A stretch of 64,000 bases of DNA from Dasypus novemcinctus (GCF_030445035.2 NC_080673.1:38436365-38500364); one strand, 5' to 3'; shown: positions 34,240 through 48,137, counted from the first letter of the stretch. The notes: generated by a model from the sequence alone, not told the origin. Translations and numbers: made by a program.

Positions 34240-34457
34240 TATACTTAAAAAGAGATATATGAAATTGGCTCACAACCATGGGGCTGGCAAGTCCAAACTA
34301 TAGGGCAGGCCTCAGGCTCAAAATGTGTTGATGTCCTGAATCTGAATTCCTAAGGGAAGTTGATAGGCTGGAAATTTTGGCAAGAGTAGATGTTGAAGTC
34401 TTAAGGTAGAAATTCTTCTGACATCTGGAATTCTCAGTTCTTCCTTCTTTCTAAGAG

Positions 34458-34531
34458 GTATCAGGATTGAACCCAGGACCTCATACATGGGAAGCAGGTG
34501 CTCAAACCACCAAGCTTCAGCCACTCCCTCA
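34458..34531 (-). mobile_element. DAS SINE head fragment, antisense
   Basis: 'attgaacccaggacctcatacatgggaagcaggtgctcaaaccacc' is the reverse complement of the DAS head. It is inserted in the ERVL-type LTR. Confidence 0.7.
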
Positions 34532-34557
34532 GTTCTTTCTTTTAAGATGTCTGATTG

Positions 34558-34938
34558 GGGAAGCAGATATGGCTCAAGTGATTGGGCTTCCACCTGTCAT
34601 ATGGGAAGACCTCGGTTTAATCGCTGAGGCCTCCTGGTAAAGGCATGCCCCCACGGTGAGCCAGGCCCACATGGTGAGCCATGCAGCAAGATGACAATGC
34701 AACAAAAGAGAAATGAAAGTGAGAGTCACAGCGAGATGCAACAGAAACCAGGAACTGAGGTGGCACAAGTGACAGGGAACCTCTTCTACATCAGAGGTCC
34801 CCGGGATCAAATCCAGGTGAATCCTAGAAGAGAAAATGAGAAGACAAAAAGAGAAAGAGACACAGAAGATCATACAGAGAATGGACACAGACAGCAAAAA
34901 CAGCAGGGCAGGGGGGTAGGAATGGGGGGGGGGGAATC
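34558..34938 (+). mobile_element. Long DAS-type SINE
   Basis: Starts 'gggaagcagatatggctcaagtgattgggc', continues through a body with 'cacagcgagatgcaacagaaacc' and 'gacacagaagatcatacagagaatgg', and ends in a run of 11 or more G. The 8-bp duplication TCTGATTG flanks it at 34,550-34,557 and 34,939-34,946. Confidence 0.8.
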
Positions 34939-35128
34939 TCTGATTGTATGAGAACCACCCCATTATGGAGGATAAGCTCATTTACTTAGAGTCAACTGAT
35001 AAATTGCTGATTAACTGATTGCAAAATCCCATCTATGAAATACTGCCACAGTAACAACTAGGCCAGTGTTTGACCAGAACAACTGAAAACCACAACCTCC
35101 AAGTTGACATGTAAAATTAACCATCACA

Positions 35129-35957
35129 CTATCTTTCCATCCATCTACCATCTGTCTAAATTTACTTTGATGTAGATTAATATCTGTTTCTTAGATTCCT
35201 TTAAATTAGTGAAGTGTTTATGGATGCAGAGATGTGGGAAGTTTTAGGAGCAGAGCAAATCACTGATTTGAGAATACCTCCTTATTTGTTGAACAAGTTT
35301 TTGATGAGCTCATATGTAGTTCATGATATTTGATAAGTGTGTAGAAGATCCCCCAAATTGTAATGTGTGATTGCCACTCCTAGCTGCATTCTAATCAGGG
35401 AGCAAAAGAATAATGTTCACAGTTGAATTAAATAAGTATATAAAAGATATCTTTCTGCCAGAAACGTAAAATTAAGTGCTAATTGGATGTCATACCAATT
35501 AGTGCTCCAGGAAGAGGAAAATTAGTATGCTTTAGAAGACAGTCTTCATGAAGGAGCTGAGTTTTGGGCTGCACTTTGAAGGATGGGTAACATTTAGGCA
35601 GATGGACAGAGTGGAAGTGGGAAGTGAGCAGTGGGACCTGGTGTCATGTTGACACCAGAGAAGCTAGACTTGAATTAATATTGGTTCTGTTAACTTGGCT
35701 ACTCCTGGCTCTGCTGATGAAGAAAGACCTGAAATCTTAATTGGGTTGGTCTGGCACTTAAGACTGAGGATTACTGGGAATTTCTTGAGGTAACAGCTGC
35801 CACACGTATACAAGAACGGACCATTTTTATCTGATCCTTGCATGTCTGGATATGCTGCAGATGACTAATCAGAAAACATTTTATTCTAAAGCAAGTTGGT
35901 TGTAATAATTGCTTTAAAATAGCCCCAATTTTCTCTAAGTTCTTTTTTTTTTTTTTT
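35129..35957. other. Intergenic, mostly unassigned
   Basis: About 35,520-35,620 ('gaaggagctgagttttgggctgcactttgaaggatggg') resembles the unnamed ancient repeat at 30,800. Nothing else was recognised. Confidence 0.4.
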
Positions 35958-36215
35958 TGTATGATTCCATTTATATGAAATATCCAGAATAGGTAAATCA
36001 ATAGAGACAGAAAATAGCCAGAGACTGCAGGGAAAAGAGAATGTGGAGTTACTGCATAATGGATTCAGGTCTCCTGTGGAGTTGACAAAAATGTTTTGAA
36101 ACTAGTTAGAGGTGATGGTTGCACAACACTGTGATGTATTAAATGCCACTGAATTGTAAAAATTTTAAAGGATGAGTTTTATGTCATGTAAATTTCACCT
36201 CAATTTTTAAGAAAT
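35958..36215 (+). mobile_element. Old L1 3' UTR fragment (L1M-type)
   Basis: 'tgtatgattccatttatatgaaatatccagaatagg', 'agagactgcagggaaaagagaatg', 'ggtgatggttgcacaacactgtgatgtattaaatgccactgaattgta' is the classic L1M 3' order, plus strand. Confidence 0.8.
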
Positions 36216-36952
36216 CATATACACAGAAAAATGACAATCGACCATAAAGCCCTAGATTAACAGATAATTTGCTTTTTCTTGGTTTTCACAATTTGAATAA
36301 GTTTTTTGAGTGTCATAAACCAAAATATAAAAAATTACCCATTAAAACTTCCAAATAGGGCATTAATCGAGACCAAGTTCCCCTTATTTGTCCAGTTGGC
36401 AGAGCACCTAATAGAGTTCACAATATAAAAGAAGCTTTAAAAATGTTTTTAATTTGTGTAAAGCGCAAAGAAAAAGAATATTTAGATACACATGAAACAA
36501 TATCAAGTGGTAAGAATGAAAGAAGTAGGCAACATGCATGTTTGTGTCTGCACATCTGAGTATAGACATAGACATAAACATTAAGGAGAGAATCTTGCTT
36601 TGCCTCACAACTTATTTTGTGTTTCTCCAAAAACTGAAGAGTAAACAATAGCTTACGGTCACCTTCCTCTGGGTTTCAGCAGGAATTCACACACAGAGAG
36701 GGTGTCTAGCTGCCATTTCCTATTGCTTCCCTGGTGAGACAACGCAGGAGGTTAAGTTACTTCAGGAGACTCTCCACAGGGCCCCCATTGTTATACAACA
36801 TTCATACAGACAGCATGCAGGGTAGGGAATGGCCCTAGTGTGAGTCAACTTTTTTTTGGGATATAAACTTTTCATAAATACTGACTTGCACAAACATGTG
36901 TTAATTTTTTTTTAAAACAGTCCAGAATAAAGAAATAAAACTCAATGGGCAC

Positions 36953-37399
36953 TGTGGAAGATTGAATTATGTCCCCCACAAAGACGTGTGCAAGTCCTGT
37001 AGGTATGAACTCATCTGTAAATGGGATCTTCAAGTCCTAACCCCTGTCCTAGGGTATGGACTCATCTGTGAACAGGATCTTTGAAGATCCTATTAGCTGA
37101 TGTCAAATTGAATCAGGGTGGGCCTTAATCCATATGACTGGGGTCCTTATAAGGAGAAGAAATCTAAACAGACACTGACAACTGAGTAGAATGAGCAGAA
37201 GTCACAGGAGGAGACTGAAATAGACAGACTGCCATGTGATAGAGGCAGGCCTAGTTGCCAGCAAGCCTATGCACTTCGGAGAAGGCCAATATCTTGACTT
37301 TGGAGTTCTGGTCTCCAAAACTGTGAGACAATAAATTCCTGTTGTTTAAGCCAACCAGTTTTCTGGTATTTGTCATAGCAGCCCTGACAAACTAAGAGA
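36953..37399 (+). mobile_element. MLT1-like solo LTR
   Basis: 'tgtggaagattgaattatgtcccccacaaag', 'gggtgggccttaatccatatgactggggtccttataagg', 'gtgagacaataaattcctgttgtttaagcc', ending 'tgacaaactaaga'. This is the full MLT1-type order, and an AATAAA is present. Confidence 0.8.
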
Positions 37400-37401
37400 G
37401 T

Positions 37402-37555
37402 CAACCAAAGTGGGAGTCAAGATACCTTAGTCTTCCACTCTGTCTCTAACGTGACTCTAAGCAAGTCACTTGTTCTTTCTGAGCCTCAGATTCCTTGTCT
37501 GTAAAATAAAAATGATTTCTAAGGTCATTTAGAACTCTAAAATTCTACAAACACA
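37402..37555 (-). mobile_element. MIR SINE, antisense
   Basis: 'taagcaagtcacttgttctttctgagcctcagattccttgtctgtaaaataaaaatg' is the antisense MIR core. Confidence 0.75.
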
Positions 37556-37937
37556 TATGAGGTCTATTGATGTTGCTACACTATTCATTATGAGTAGAGA
37601 CAAATAATGAGCAGAAAAGTATCATTAGTTCACATCTTTTCATTCTCTATCAGTATGAAAGAAGTAGGCAACATGCACAGCACCTTAAAAAAAACAGGCA
37701 GCAATTCCATTTTCTTTTCTTTCTCTTAAACAGGTTAAAACAGGCAAATCATAATGAATAAGGTCCTGTGAATCCCACCAAACCAACAAGACCAGGATCA
37801 CTCAAACAGGTAGCCCTTTACAAAGCACAATGATGAAGGAATAAACCAAAGCCACCATTATGCTTTTATGTCACCTTCTGTTAAGTTATTAATGCATTAT
37901 GAGAATCTCTTGATTTCTTTGCAATGACTCAAAATTA

Positions 37938-38800
<863 letters not shown>

Positions 38801-40437
38801 TTCAGAAATACTTAAGTGTTTTACTCTAACAATTAAAAATCAAAATTTAACTCACTTTTAGCCAATTATTCCTTCTTTTCACAATTAGTTAGTTTGGAAA
38901 AGTTGGAGCAATCTGAATACCCAACTCTGGAGATCATTAGGAACAATCTATATAACCAGCAATTTAAGGACTGCTTAAATAATTTGCAATTAAAATTACA
39001 CTTTGCAGTTGTTTGGAATTTTTTTTGTACGGTGTAATCACCTTTTCTAGAAATTTTATAATGTGTATATAGAATGACGAATGATCTGGAAGAGAATACA
39101 TCAAGATGTTAACAATTGATATGCATCATAGAATAAACATAGATAGCTAATCCAGAAACATCCCATTCTATAAGGGAATTTATAATGTTCTGTGATAAGG
39201 AAAGCTACTTTACTAACTTATTAAGATAAAGAAAAGTTTACTATGTGTCCCTCCCCAAAATGTGGGGGGTAGATCTCCATATGCTGACTTGAAAAGGTGC
39301 CACAATATAGTGATAAGTTAGAAAATGAAGTTTCAGAACAGACTAGATAGTATAATCCTCCAATATAAATATATGTGTTTAATGCTAGGGGGGAAAAAAG
39401 TCTGGAGGTTGTAATGCAAATTGGTAATGGTAATTGCTCTATTTATAATATATAACTTTATGATTTTATAAGATACAGCTAAGTAATTAAGACCTAAATA
39501 TGGAATGTAGGATTCACACTGGGGAAGTTCCCTAACCTCCTAATTTTATATATCTCTATAATCCCTAAATTAACCCAACCTCATCAAATGAGTCCCATTA
39601 ATCCGTTATTCCTCCCATGTACAGTGTCCTCACAAAACAGCCTGACTGGTGCTACCGTGCAAGGGTGCTGCTTCCACAATAACAGCAACAACAACTGCCT
39701 CTAGTACTGACTCAGAACAAAGCTCTTTAGAAGTTTTCTAAGGAACAATGCATTAGAATTACTTGAAATTCTTTTCAAAATACCAGATTCCTGGGTTCAC
39801 TGAATTAGAAACTTTGAGGGTAGAGCCCTAGAATTTGCAATTTTTAAGTTTATACTAGAGCCTGGATTACACTACCTTAGAGAATTAAACTACCTTGCTT
39901 AAGAGTTTTACATACACGCACAGAAAAAAAAAGATACACCATCACATTTTTTCTAAAAAAAAAAAAGAGAGATGATCCCAGCATGCATTTTAAAAAATTT
40001 GTTTCCAAAGTCACAACCTCTGACTCCACACCAGGTGCCACAAGTACCCTTCTGTTTTAATAATTCAGTTTCTTGGGTGACAGGAAGTCTAGGTTTTTGT
40101 ATCTCTGGGAAATGAGCTTGAAGTCTAAAGCTGAGGACAAAGGAATAGCAAACACCATTCAAGGGAACACCAGCAGTTGGGATCAGCCACCTCCTGGCAA
40201 AACTGACCTTTTGTATCACCACCACCCCAAATCTTCCTATGCAACATAATAAGACTGAAAGGAGTATTGGCCCTGGCTTCTGTGAACTTGGGAAGAACTA
40301 TTCCCTCATTCCACACCCTGGGTGCCAAGAGGTGGATGGCAGAAAACAAAATTTTTTTGAGCACCTGAGAGCAAGGAGCAAACCTTGGTGAATCCCGATT
40401 CTCTTTGCATTCTTGGTGGAGGATACATATATACATA
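38801..40437. other. Intergenic with a possible old L1 fragment
   Basis: About 39,280-39,450 ('gtgataagttagaaaatgaag...tataatcctccaatataaatatatgtg...aaaaaagtctggagg') resembles an old L1 segment near the 3' end of ORF2. Nothing else was recognised. Confidence 0.4.
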
Positions 40438-40492
40438 CATCTGTGTGTGTGTGTATGTATGTATGTATGTATGTATGTGTGTGTGTGTGTAG
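40438..40492. repeat. (TG)n/(TATG)n microsatellite
   Basis: 'ctgtgtgtgtgtgtatgtatgtatgtatgtatgtatgtgtgtgtgtgtg': a compound dinucleotide and tetranucleotide tract. Minus-strand ORFs with HTHTHTYIHTYI are compositional. Confidence 0.9.
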
Positions 40493-40859
40493 AGAGAGTG
40501 TATACCCGCTGACATGCTCAAATTGGTTCTGGTAACTTGGACAAATAACTTTAACAAGACAGCATATATCACGCACAGATTTTGAGCGACAGATCCCTAT
40601 CAGTAACAAGGACTGGACCGGGAAAGCACTCATGGTGCCACCATCCCTCACTGCAAAACAGGCCTCTTAGCCCTCTGTGAGCTGAGCAGTGGCGGATATT
40701 CTCTGTAGTCATACCTAGAGTTTAAGACCAGAAGATCACATTATGTCAGTGAAGCCTTGAGGGCTGTATGTAAAGGAAGAAAGATGTAAAAACTTCAGTT
40801 CAGGGTTACCTGGCTAATAAGAAATAGGAAAAAAAATAAGGCATTGGCCTTGTGGAATT

Positions 40860-41735
40860 ATTTTCAGTCATGCAAGAGTGGTTAAATGTAAGAAAATATT
40901 TTATGGTAAATAATTCAGGTAAGCAAAACCATCATACTAATACATGCAGAAAAATCATTTGACAAAATTCAAGAAAAATTTGAGGCCAAAAATCTGAGAA
41001 AAGGTATGAAGGCACACCAGTAACTTCCTAATAATGAGGAAGAAAAACTAAACCACTCTTCACAGTGAAACATAAAGTCACAGGAGTAAAGTCAGGATAA
41101 GTAAAAGGATGTCTGCACTCATTTTTTATAATCAACATGGTCTAGGAGTTAGAACTAACAGAATAAGAAAATAATAAGAAATAAGAAAAATCAAATTATA
41201 GTGATGTATAGATAAGTCACATAAAATCAAGCAAGAGAAAAACTGTTAAAACTAATGAAAGTGCCTCGGAAGATGACTCCATACAAGGTAAATACAGTTC
41301 ATGGAAATTAATAGTTTTCCTTGATAACAGCTATGAACAGTTTTATATTGTATACAACATAACCACCTTCACCATGTGAAAAAAAAACAAAATAATTAAG
41401 AACAACTTGCACAGGAAATTTGGAAGTTCTACATAAAAGAACAACAAAATGATAAAACTCTTTTGAAGATATTTAGGAAGTCTTGATGGAAAAACACATC
41501 ATGTATGGAAGAAAAGACAGTTTTTAAATGTACTTTTCTGAAAAAATAATATGCAAATTCAATGCAATTCCAATCATACTTTTAGTGAGATTTGTTTAAG
41601 GAAATTTGCAAATTGATAATAAAGTTTAGGTGATAGAGAGAAGTTATTGAAATGTTTAAGAAATTAATGAAAAAGCAAAACCATGAGAGGTGAGAGTGTT
41701 ACCTTAAATTATGCCAGGTGTAAAAAACATATACC
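40860..41735 (+). mobile_element. Old L1 ORF2 fragment
   Basis: 'atgcagaaaaatcatttgacaaaattcaa' is the reverse transcriptase phrase of L1 ORF2, followed by 'aaatctgagaaaagg' and later 'tatgcaaattcaatgcaattccaatcatacttttag'. It is full of stops and diverged, and lies directly upstream of the larger L1. Confidence 0.65.
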
Positions 41736-42466
41736 TATATGAGAGTTTATTATTGCAGGACTAAAAATTTGGACCTAGGGGTTCCAGGAAGATGGCATCA
41801 GAGTAGCCAGGCAGCACTCAAATCTCCCCGCCCGCCCCCCCCACACACACACACACAAAGGACAAAGGGCCAAAAACTTTCCGAGGACATGCTTTGGGGG
41901 TCAGCAGACCAGGAGAGTGCTGTACAAGTCCCAAGAGGGCAAGGAACAGAGTGACAAAGAACTCAAAAGAATAAACATGAGTTACCAAACCCCCACGGAA
42001 GTCAGGAAGGTTTCTATCTCCCACCCTCAAGACATTAAACCTGGATAAAACCCCTGGCTCACTGCAGCTGACTGAGAGGGCAGCAGACTCCTTCCTCCTT
42101 GTCATTTGTTAAAAGGGGAGAGGGAGGCTGAGTTGGAGGGATCTCTTCAGTGAATTTGGCAAGCAGAGCCCACTTTGAATTTCTGCTGTGGCCAGACCAG
42201 AAACACTGGAAAGCAGAGTTTGAAAGAAACACCTCCAGGCAAAGATGCACTGATGAGCACCATTTGCTGCCTAGAGAAAAACTGCTTTTGTGTCTCTCTT
42301 TAGCCACAGTTCCTGGGAGTCCCTGGCCTGAGTTTAATAATTCAATCTGGCAATTTTAAAGACTTAGAACAAGTTGAACCAAAAATCAAAGAAGAGCTCT
42401 AGGAACAAAGAAAACACTTGGAAGAGAGAGAAATTGACCATCAGATAACTTCACCAACATATTCAG

Positions 42467-43320
42467 ATGCCTAGACATCAGCAAAAAATTACAAGCCATA
42501 CTGGGAAAGAGGAAGAGCTGACCCAGACAAAGGAACAAACTAAATATTCTGAAGAGAAACAGGATTTAAAACAACTAATTACTGATAATCAAACAACTTT
42601 CCTAAATCAATTCAAAGAATTCAAGGAAAATATGACTGAAAAAACAAAGGATATGAAGAATATACTGGATGAGAATAAAGAATAATTTGAAAGCCTACAA
42701 AAGAAATTAACAGATCTTATGGGAATGCAACAAATGATGGAAGAGATTAAAAACACATCAGAGGCACATAAAAGCAGATTTGAATTGCTTGAAGATGGAA
42801 TTAGCAGTTTTGAGGTCAGAACATCTGAACTGTAAAAGATAGGAAAACAGAAAGAAAAAATAATGGGAAAAAATGGACAGGGTCCTGGAGAATTGAATGA
42901 CAATGTGAAAAGCACAAACATTTGTATTGTCAGTGTCACAGAAGGAGAAGAGAATGGAAAAGGGGCAATAAGAATATTTGAGGAAATAATGACCAAAAAC
43001 TTCCCAACCCTTACGAAGGACATAAACATCAGTATCTAAGAAAGATAATGCACCCAAAACAGATAATTCTGAATAGACCTACCCCAAAACACCTACTATT
43101 CAGAATGACAGCTATCAGAGATAAAGAAAGCAGCAAGAGAAAAGCAAAGCATCACAAACCAGAGAACATCAATAAGATTAAATGCTGACCTCTGATCAGA
43201 AACCAAGAGGTGGGAAAAAAAGTGGTATGATGTATTCAAAGTACTGAAAGAGAAAAATTGCCAGCCAAGAATTCTGTATCCAGAAAAACTGTCTTTCAGA
43301 AATGAGGATAGAATATGCTA
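42467..43320 (+). pseudogene. L1 ORF1 remnant
   Basis: The first open piece (42,467-42,685) is a coiled-coil stretch ending DENKE-stop. Reading on in the same region gives the FESLQKKLTDLMG and KSTNICIVSVTEGEENGKGA segments of an L1 RNA-binding protein. Several in-frame stops make it non-functional. Confidence 0.75.
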
Positions 43321-45361
43321 CTAAAAGACGAGAATTACAAGAAATACTAAAGGGAGTGCTGCAGCCTGAAAGGGAAAAACAAAGGCAAGAGACTTGGAGA
43401 AGAGTGTAGAAATGAAGAACGTTAGAAAGGATAAACTGAAGGGTAAGAATACAAACATTAGTAAAATATGACAATGGAAAGTCAAAGGACAAAATGGACA
43501 AAGTAAGTAATGCCTTTACAGTAATAACATTGAATATTAATGACTCGAACTCCCTAATCAAAAGACACAGACAGATAGAATAGTTAAAAAATTATGAGCC
43601 ACCTATATGCTGTCTACTAGAGACTCATCTCAGACATAGTGACACAACCAGGTTAAAAGTGAAAGGTTAGAAAAAGTATTCCATGCAAATAGTAACCAAA
43701 AAAGAACTGGAATAGCAATACTAATATAAGACAAAATAGATTTCAAATACAAAACTGTTATAAGGGATGAAGAAGATAATTATATATTAATAACAGGGGC
43801 AATTCACCAAGAAGAAATAACTATACTAAATATTTATGCACCTAACCTGAGTGCCCCAAGATACATGAGGCACACACTGACAAAACCGAAGGGAGAAATA
43901 GATGTCTCTACAGTAATAGTTGGAGATTTCAATAGACCAGTCTCAGTATTGGATCGAATATCTGGGCAGAGGATAAATAAAGAAACAGAGATTTTGAATA
44001 ATATAATAAATGAACTAGATCCAACAGACATCTATTGAGCATCACACCCCAAAAGAGAAGGACATACTTTCTTTTCAAGTGTTCATGAATCCTTCTCCAA
44101 GACAGACCATATGTTGGATCACAGGATAACTGATCAATAAATATAAAAAGACTGAAATTATACAAACACTTCCTCCGATCATAATGGAATGAAGCTGGAA
44201 ATCAATAATCAAGGGAAAAAGGGAAGTTTCATAAATATTTAGAGATAAAACTCTTATAATCAGTCAGTCAAAGAAGAAATTGCAAGAGAATTCAGCAAAT
44301 ATCTTGAGAATACTGCAAATGCAATGCTGAGAAGGAAATTTATAGCCCTCAATGCTTATGTTAAAAAAGAAGAACTAAAATTGAAGATCTAGCTGCACAC
44401 CTGGAGGAACTAGAAAATGAACAGCAAACTACTCCCAAAGCAACCAAAGGAAAGAAATAGTACAGATCAGAGCACAAATAGATGAAATCAAGAAAAAAAA
44501 AAAAAAAAAAAAAACAATGGAAAGAATCAAAAAAACCTTTTAAATTTGGTTCTCTGAGAAGATCAACTAAATTGACAAACCAGTAGCTAGACTGACAAAG
44601 AAAAAAATAGAGAAGACACAAATAAAATCAGAAATGAGAGGAAATTATCACTGACCCCACAGAAATGAGAGATTGTAAGAGAATACTATGAACAACTGTA
44701 TGCCAAAAAAGTAAACAATGTAGAGGAGATTGACAAATTTCTAGAAACACACAAACCACCTACACTGACCCTAGAAGAAATAGAAGACTTCAACAAACCA
44801 ACACAAGTGAAGAGACTGAAACTGTCATCAAAAACCTCCCAAAGATGAAAAGCCTGGGATCAGATGGCTTTACAAGTGAATTTTACCAATCATTCAAAGT
44901 TGTCTAATACCAATCTTGCTCAAGCTCTTACAAAAAAATTGAACAGGAAAAAATGCTATGAAACTCATTCTATGAAGCTACCATTAGCCTAACACCAAAA
45001 CCAAATAAAAATACTATTAAAAAAATAAAATTACAGACCAATATCTCTAATGAATATAGACGCAAAAACTTCAACAAAATACTTGCAAACAGAATCCAAA
45101 AGCACATTAAAAGAATTATACACCATGATCAAGAGTTTTTTATCTCAGGTATGTAAGGATGCATCAACCCAAGAAAACCAATTAGTGTAATAAAGCACAG
45201 TGATAAATTGAAGAAGAATAATCACGTGATCCTCTCAATTGATGCAGAAAAGGCATTTGACAAAATACAGCACCCTTTCTTGCTAAAAAGATAGAAACAG
45301 AAGGGAGCTTTCTCACTATGGTACAATGCATAGTATTGTACAATGCATATATGAAAAACCT

Positions 45362-45655
45362 ACAACTTTTACTATACACTTAATTGTTTATGTATGTTCA
45401 TATATAAATGATATAAAGACAATAATAATTGGATTGGTTAGGGAAAAATACTTTGCTTAGTAGTATTATTTTGACAATGCTCTTTAATCATTAGTTAAAA
45501 AGGTTTAAAAATAATGCAAGTTATTGGTGTTAGGGTGAGATGTTATATATATTTGTTTGATGTTATATGTTTTTTGGTAAGTTCACAACTATTATACATT
45601 TACTGTTCATGTATGTTTATGTATTAATGATATAGCTCAATAAATTAAAAAAAAA
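45362..45655 (+). mobile_element. 5'-truncated L1 3' end nested in the larger L1
   Basis: About 294 bases ending 'agctcaataaattaaaaaaaaaac', flanked by AAAACCTA-type direct repeats; the host L1 reads continuously from 'atgaaaaaccta' to 'aaaacctatagctagc' when it is removed. Inside it, two ~45-base segments resemble each other ('ctatacacttaattgtttatgtatgttcatatataaatgatat' and 'ttatacatttactgttcatgtatgtttatgtattaatgatat'). Its 3' end differs from that of the host, so it is a different L1 subfamily. Confidence 0.75.
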
Positions 45656-46353
45656 ACAAAACCTATAGCTAGCATTGTACTCAGTGATGAAATAATGAAA
45701 GCTTTCCTGCTGAGATCAGGAGCAAAACAGGGATGCTCACTGTCACCACTGTTATTCAATATTGTGCTAGAGGTTCTAGCTAGAGCAATTAGGCTAGATC
45801 AAGAAATAAAGGCATCCAAATAGGACAGGAAGAAGTAAAATTTTCACTATTCGCTGATGATATGATCCTATATCTAGAATCTCCTGAGAATTCCAAAACA
45901 AAACTGCTAGAACTAATATACAAGTTCACAAAGTGATGGGATACAAGATTAATAGACAAAAATCAATATCGTTTCTATACACTACTGGTGTGCAATCTGA
46001 GGAGGAAATCAGAAAATAATTTCATTTATATCAGCAACTAAAGCAATCAAATATTTAGGCATAAACTTATCCTAGGACATAAAGGACATGTATTCAGAAA
46101 ACTATAAAACGTTGCTGAAAGAGCTGAAGAAGACTTTAATAAATGGAAGGGCATTCTGTGTTCATGGATTGAAAGACTAAACATTGTTCAGATGTCAATT
46201 CTACCCAAACTGATTTGTAGATTCAATGCAATCCCAATGAAGATTCCAATAACCTTTTTTGCAGAAGTGGAAAAACAAATTATCAAATTTATTTGGAATG
46301 GTAAGGGCCCCAAGCAGCCAAAAAGATCTTAAAAAAGAAGACTGTAATTTTTT

Positions 46354-46724
46354 TTTTTTAAAGATTTATTTTTTATTTATTTAATTCCCCTCCCCTCCCC
46401 CGGTTGTCTGTTTTCTGTGTCTTTTTGCTGCGTCTTGTTTCTTTGTCCACTTTTGTTGTCATCAGCGGCCAGGGAAGTGTGGGCGGCGCCATTCCTCAGC
46501 AGGCTGCTCCCTCTTTCGCGCTGGGCGGCTCTCCTTATGGGTGCACTCCTTGCGCGTGGGGCTCCCCTACGCGGGGGACACCCCTGTGTAGCAGGGCACT
46601 CCTTGCGTGCATCAGCACTGCGCATGGGCCAGCTCCACGCGGGTCAAGGAGGCCCGGGGTTTGAACCACGGACCTCCCATATGGTAGACGGATGCCCTAA
46701 CCACTGGGCCAAAGTCCGTTTCTC
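46354..46724 (-). mobile_element. Long DAS-type SINE, minus strand, nested in L1
   Basis: Flanked by a 16-base target duplication AAGACTGTAATTTTTT (46,338-46,353 and 46,725-46,740). The minus strand reads 'gagaaacggactttggcccagtggttagggc...ggttcaaaccccgggcc' and the same GC-rich body as the copy at 23,798. The short ORFs in it are chance. Confidence 0.9.
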
Positions 46725-47290
46725 AAGACTGTAATTTTTTAAGCTACAGTGCTAAAAGCAATGTGATACTGGCATTAAGACAGACACAATACCAACGGAA
46801 ACCAATCCAGGCCTCAGAAATAGACCCTAAGATCTACAGTCAAGTGATATTTGACAAGGTGGTCAAGCTTTCCCTGCTGGGCCAGAACAGTCTATTCAAC
46901 AAATGGTGCTGGGAGAATTGGATAACCATATCCAAAAGAAAGAGAGAAGACACCTATCTCACACCTTATATAAAAATTAACTCAAAATGGATCAAGGACC
47001 TAAATATAAAAGCAACAACCGTAAAACTCCCAGAAGAAAATGTAGGAAGCATCTTCAAGTTCCTGTAGTAGGTGGAAGTTTCTTAAACCTGACACCCAAA
47101 GCACAAGCAACAAAATATAAAATAGATAAATAGGACCTCCTCAAAGTTAAACACTTTTGCACCTCAAAGGACTTTGTCAAAAGGGTGTAAAAGCAGCCAG
47201 CTCAATGGGAGAAAATATGATTTGATAAGGGTCTAATATCCATGATATAGAAAAAGATCATAAAACTCAACAATAAAAAGACAAACTACC

Positions 47291-47748
47291 TTTATTAGCC
47301 AGGGTTCTCTAGGGAAACAGAATCAACAAGAGATACCTGTCTAAAGTAGAGATTTTATCAGAGTCTCACACGCGACCATGGGGATGCACAAGTCTTGGTT
47401 CCGCAGGCAGCTGCAACCAGGGGCTCCAATGAAAGTCCAGTGAAGGTCCTTGATAAGTTCTGGGAGATGTTGACTATCCAAAGAAGAGGTGAGAATTTCT
47501 CACTCAATGCTGGAATCACGTCCCCTTTTAAGGCATTCGATTGATTGGATAAAGCATCACTCACTGCTGATGGCAATCTCCTTGATTGATGTAATTGTAA
47601 TCAGCTATCTATGGTTTACCACTGCAGCAGAGTCAATGGTGACTAAAGTCCATAAATGCCCTTGTATTACAATTAGCCCAGTGCTTGCTTGACCAAAGAA
47701 CTGGGCACTATTACCTGGCTGAGCTGACACATTAGCCTAACCATCACA
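47291..47748 (-). mobile_element. ERVL-type solo LTR, minus strand, nested in L1
   Basis: 458 bases. Minus strand starts TGTGATGGTTAGGCTAATG and ends 'tttccctagagaaccctggctaataaa'. A perfect 5-bp target duplication CTACC is at 47,286-47,290 and 47,749-47,753. Five bases fits ERVL/MaLR-type insertion. Confidence 0.85.
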
Positions 47749-47883
47749 CTACCCAATTAAATAATGGACACAAGACTTGAATAGAGAACTGACCAAAGAA
47801 GAAATACAAATGGTGAAAAAACACATGAAAAAGTGTTCAACTTCACTAGCGATTAGGGAAATGCAAATCAAAACCACAATGAG

Positions 47884-48137
47884 AGGAAGCAGATGTGGCT
47901 CAAGGGGTTGAGTGCCTGCTTCCCATGGGAGATTCCAGGTTCAGTCAACAGTGACTCCTAAAAAACAAGACAAAAAAAGCAAACAAGCAAACTAATGAAA
48001 AAAAAAAACAACTCAGGGGAGCAGATGTGGCTCAGAGGCTGAGTGCCGGCTTCCCACATACAAGGTCCTGGATTCAATCCCTGGCCCTGGTACCTTAAAA
48101 AAAAAAGAGAGAGAGAAAAGCCAAACAACAACAACAG
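47884..48137 (+). mobile_element. DAS-type SINE, two-headed, nested in L1
   Basis: Head 1 'aggaagcagatgtggctcaaggggttgagtgcctgcttccc', A-rich linker, head 2 'ggggagcagatgtggctcagaggctgagtgccggcttcccacatacaaggtcctggattcaatccc', A/GA-rich tail. The L1 reads through from '...accacaatgag' to 'taccatgagatatc', a likely duplication. Confidence 0.8.

Larger units (their letters stand above)
34250..35128 (-). mobile_element. ERVL-type LTR, minus strand, split by DAS SINEs
   Basis: On the minus strand it starts TGTGATGGTTAATTTTACATG, followed by the 'aacttggaggttgtgg...gtcaaacactgg' region, and it ends near 'gtgagccaatttc'. The TGTGATGGTTA start is shared with the LTRs at 47,291-47,748 and 48,668-49,061. 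Two SINE insertions interrupt it. Confidence 0.55.

Noticed and set aside
40298-40651. 117-codon minus-strand ORF with HTHTHTYIHTYI repeats
   Set aside because: Produced by the TG/TATG microsatellite at 40,438-40,492.
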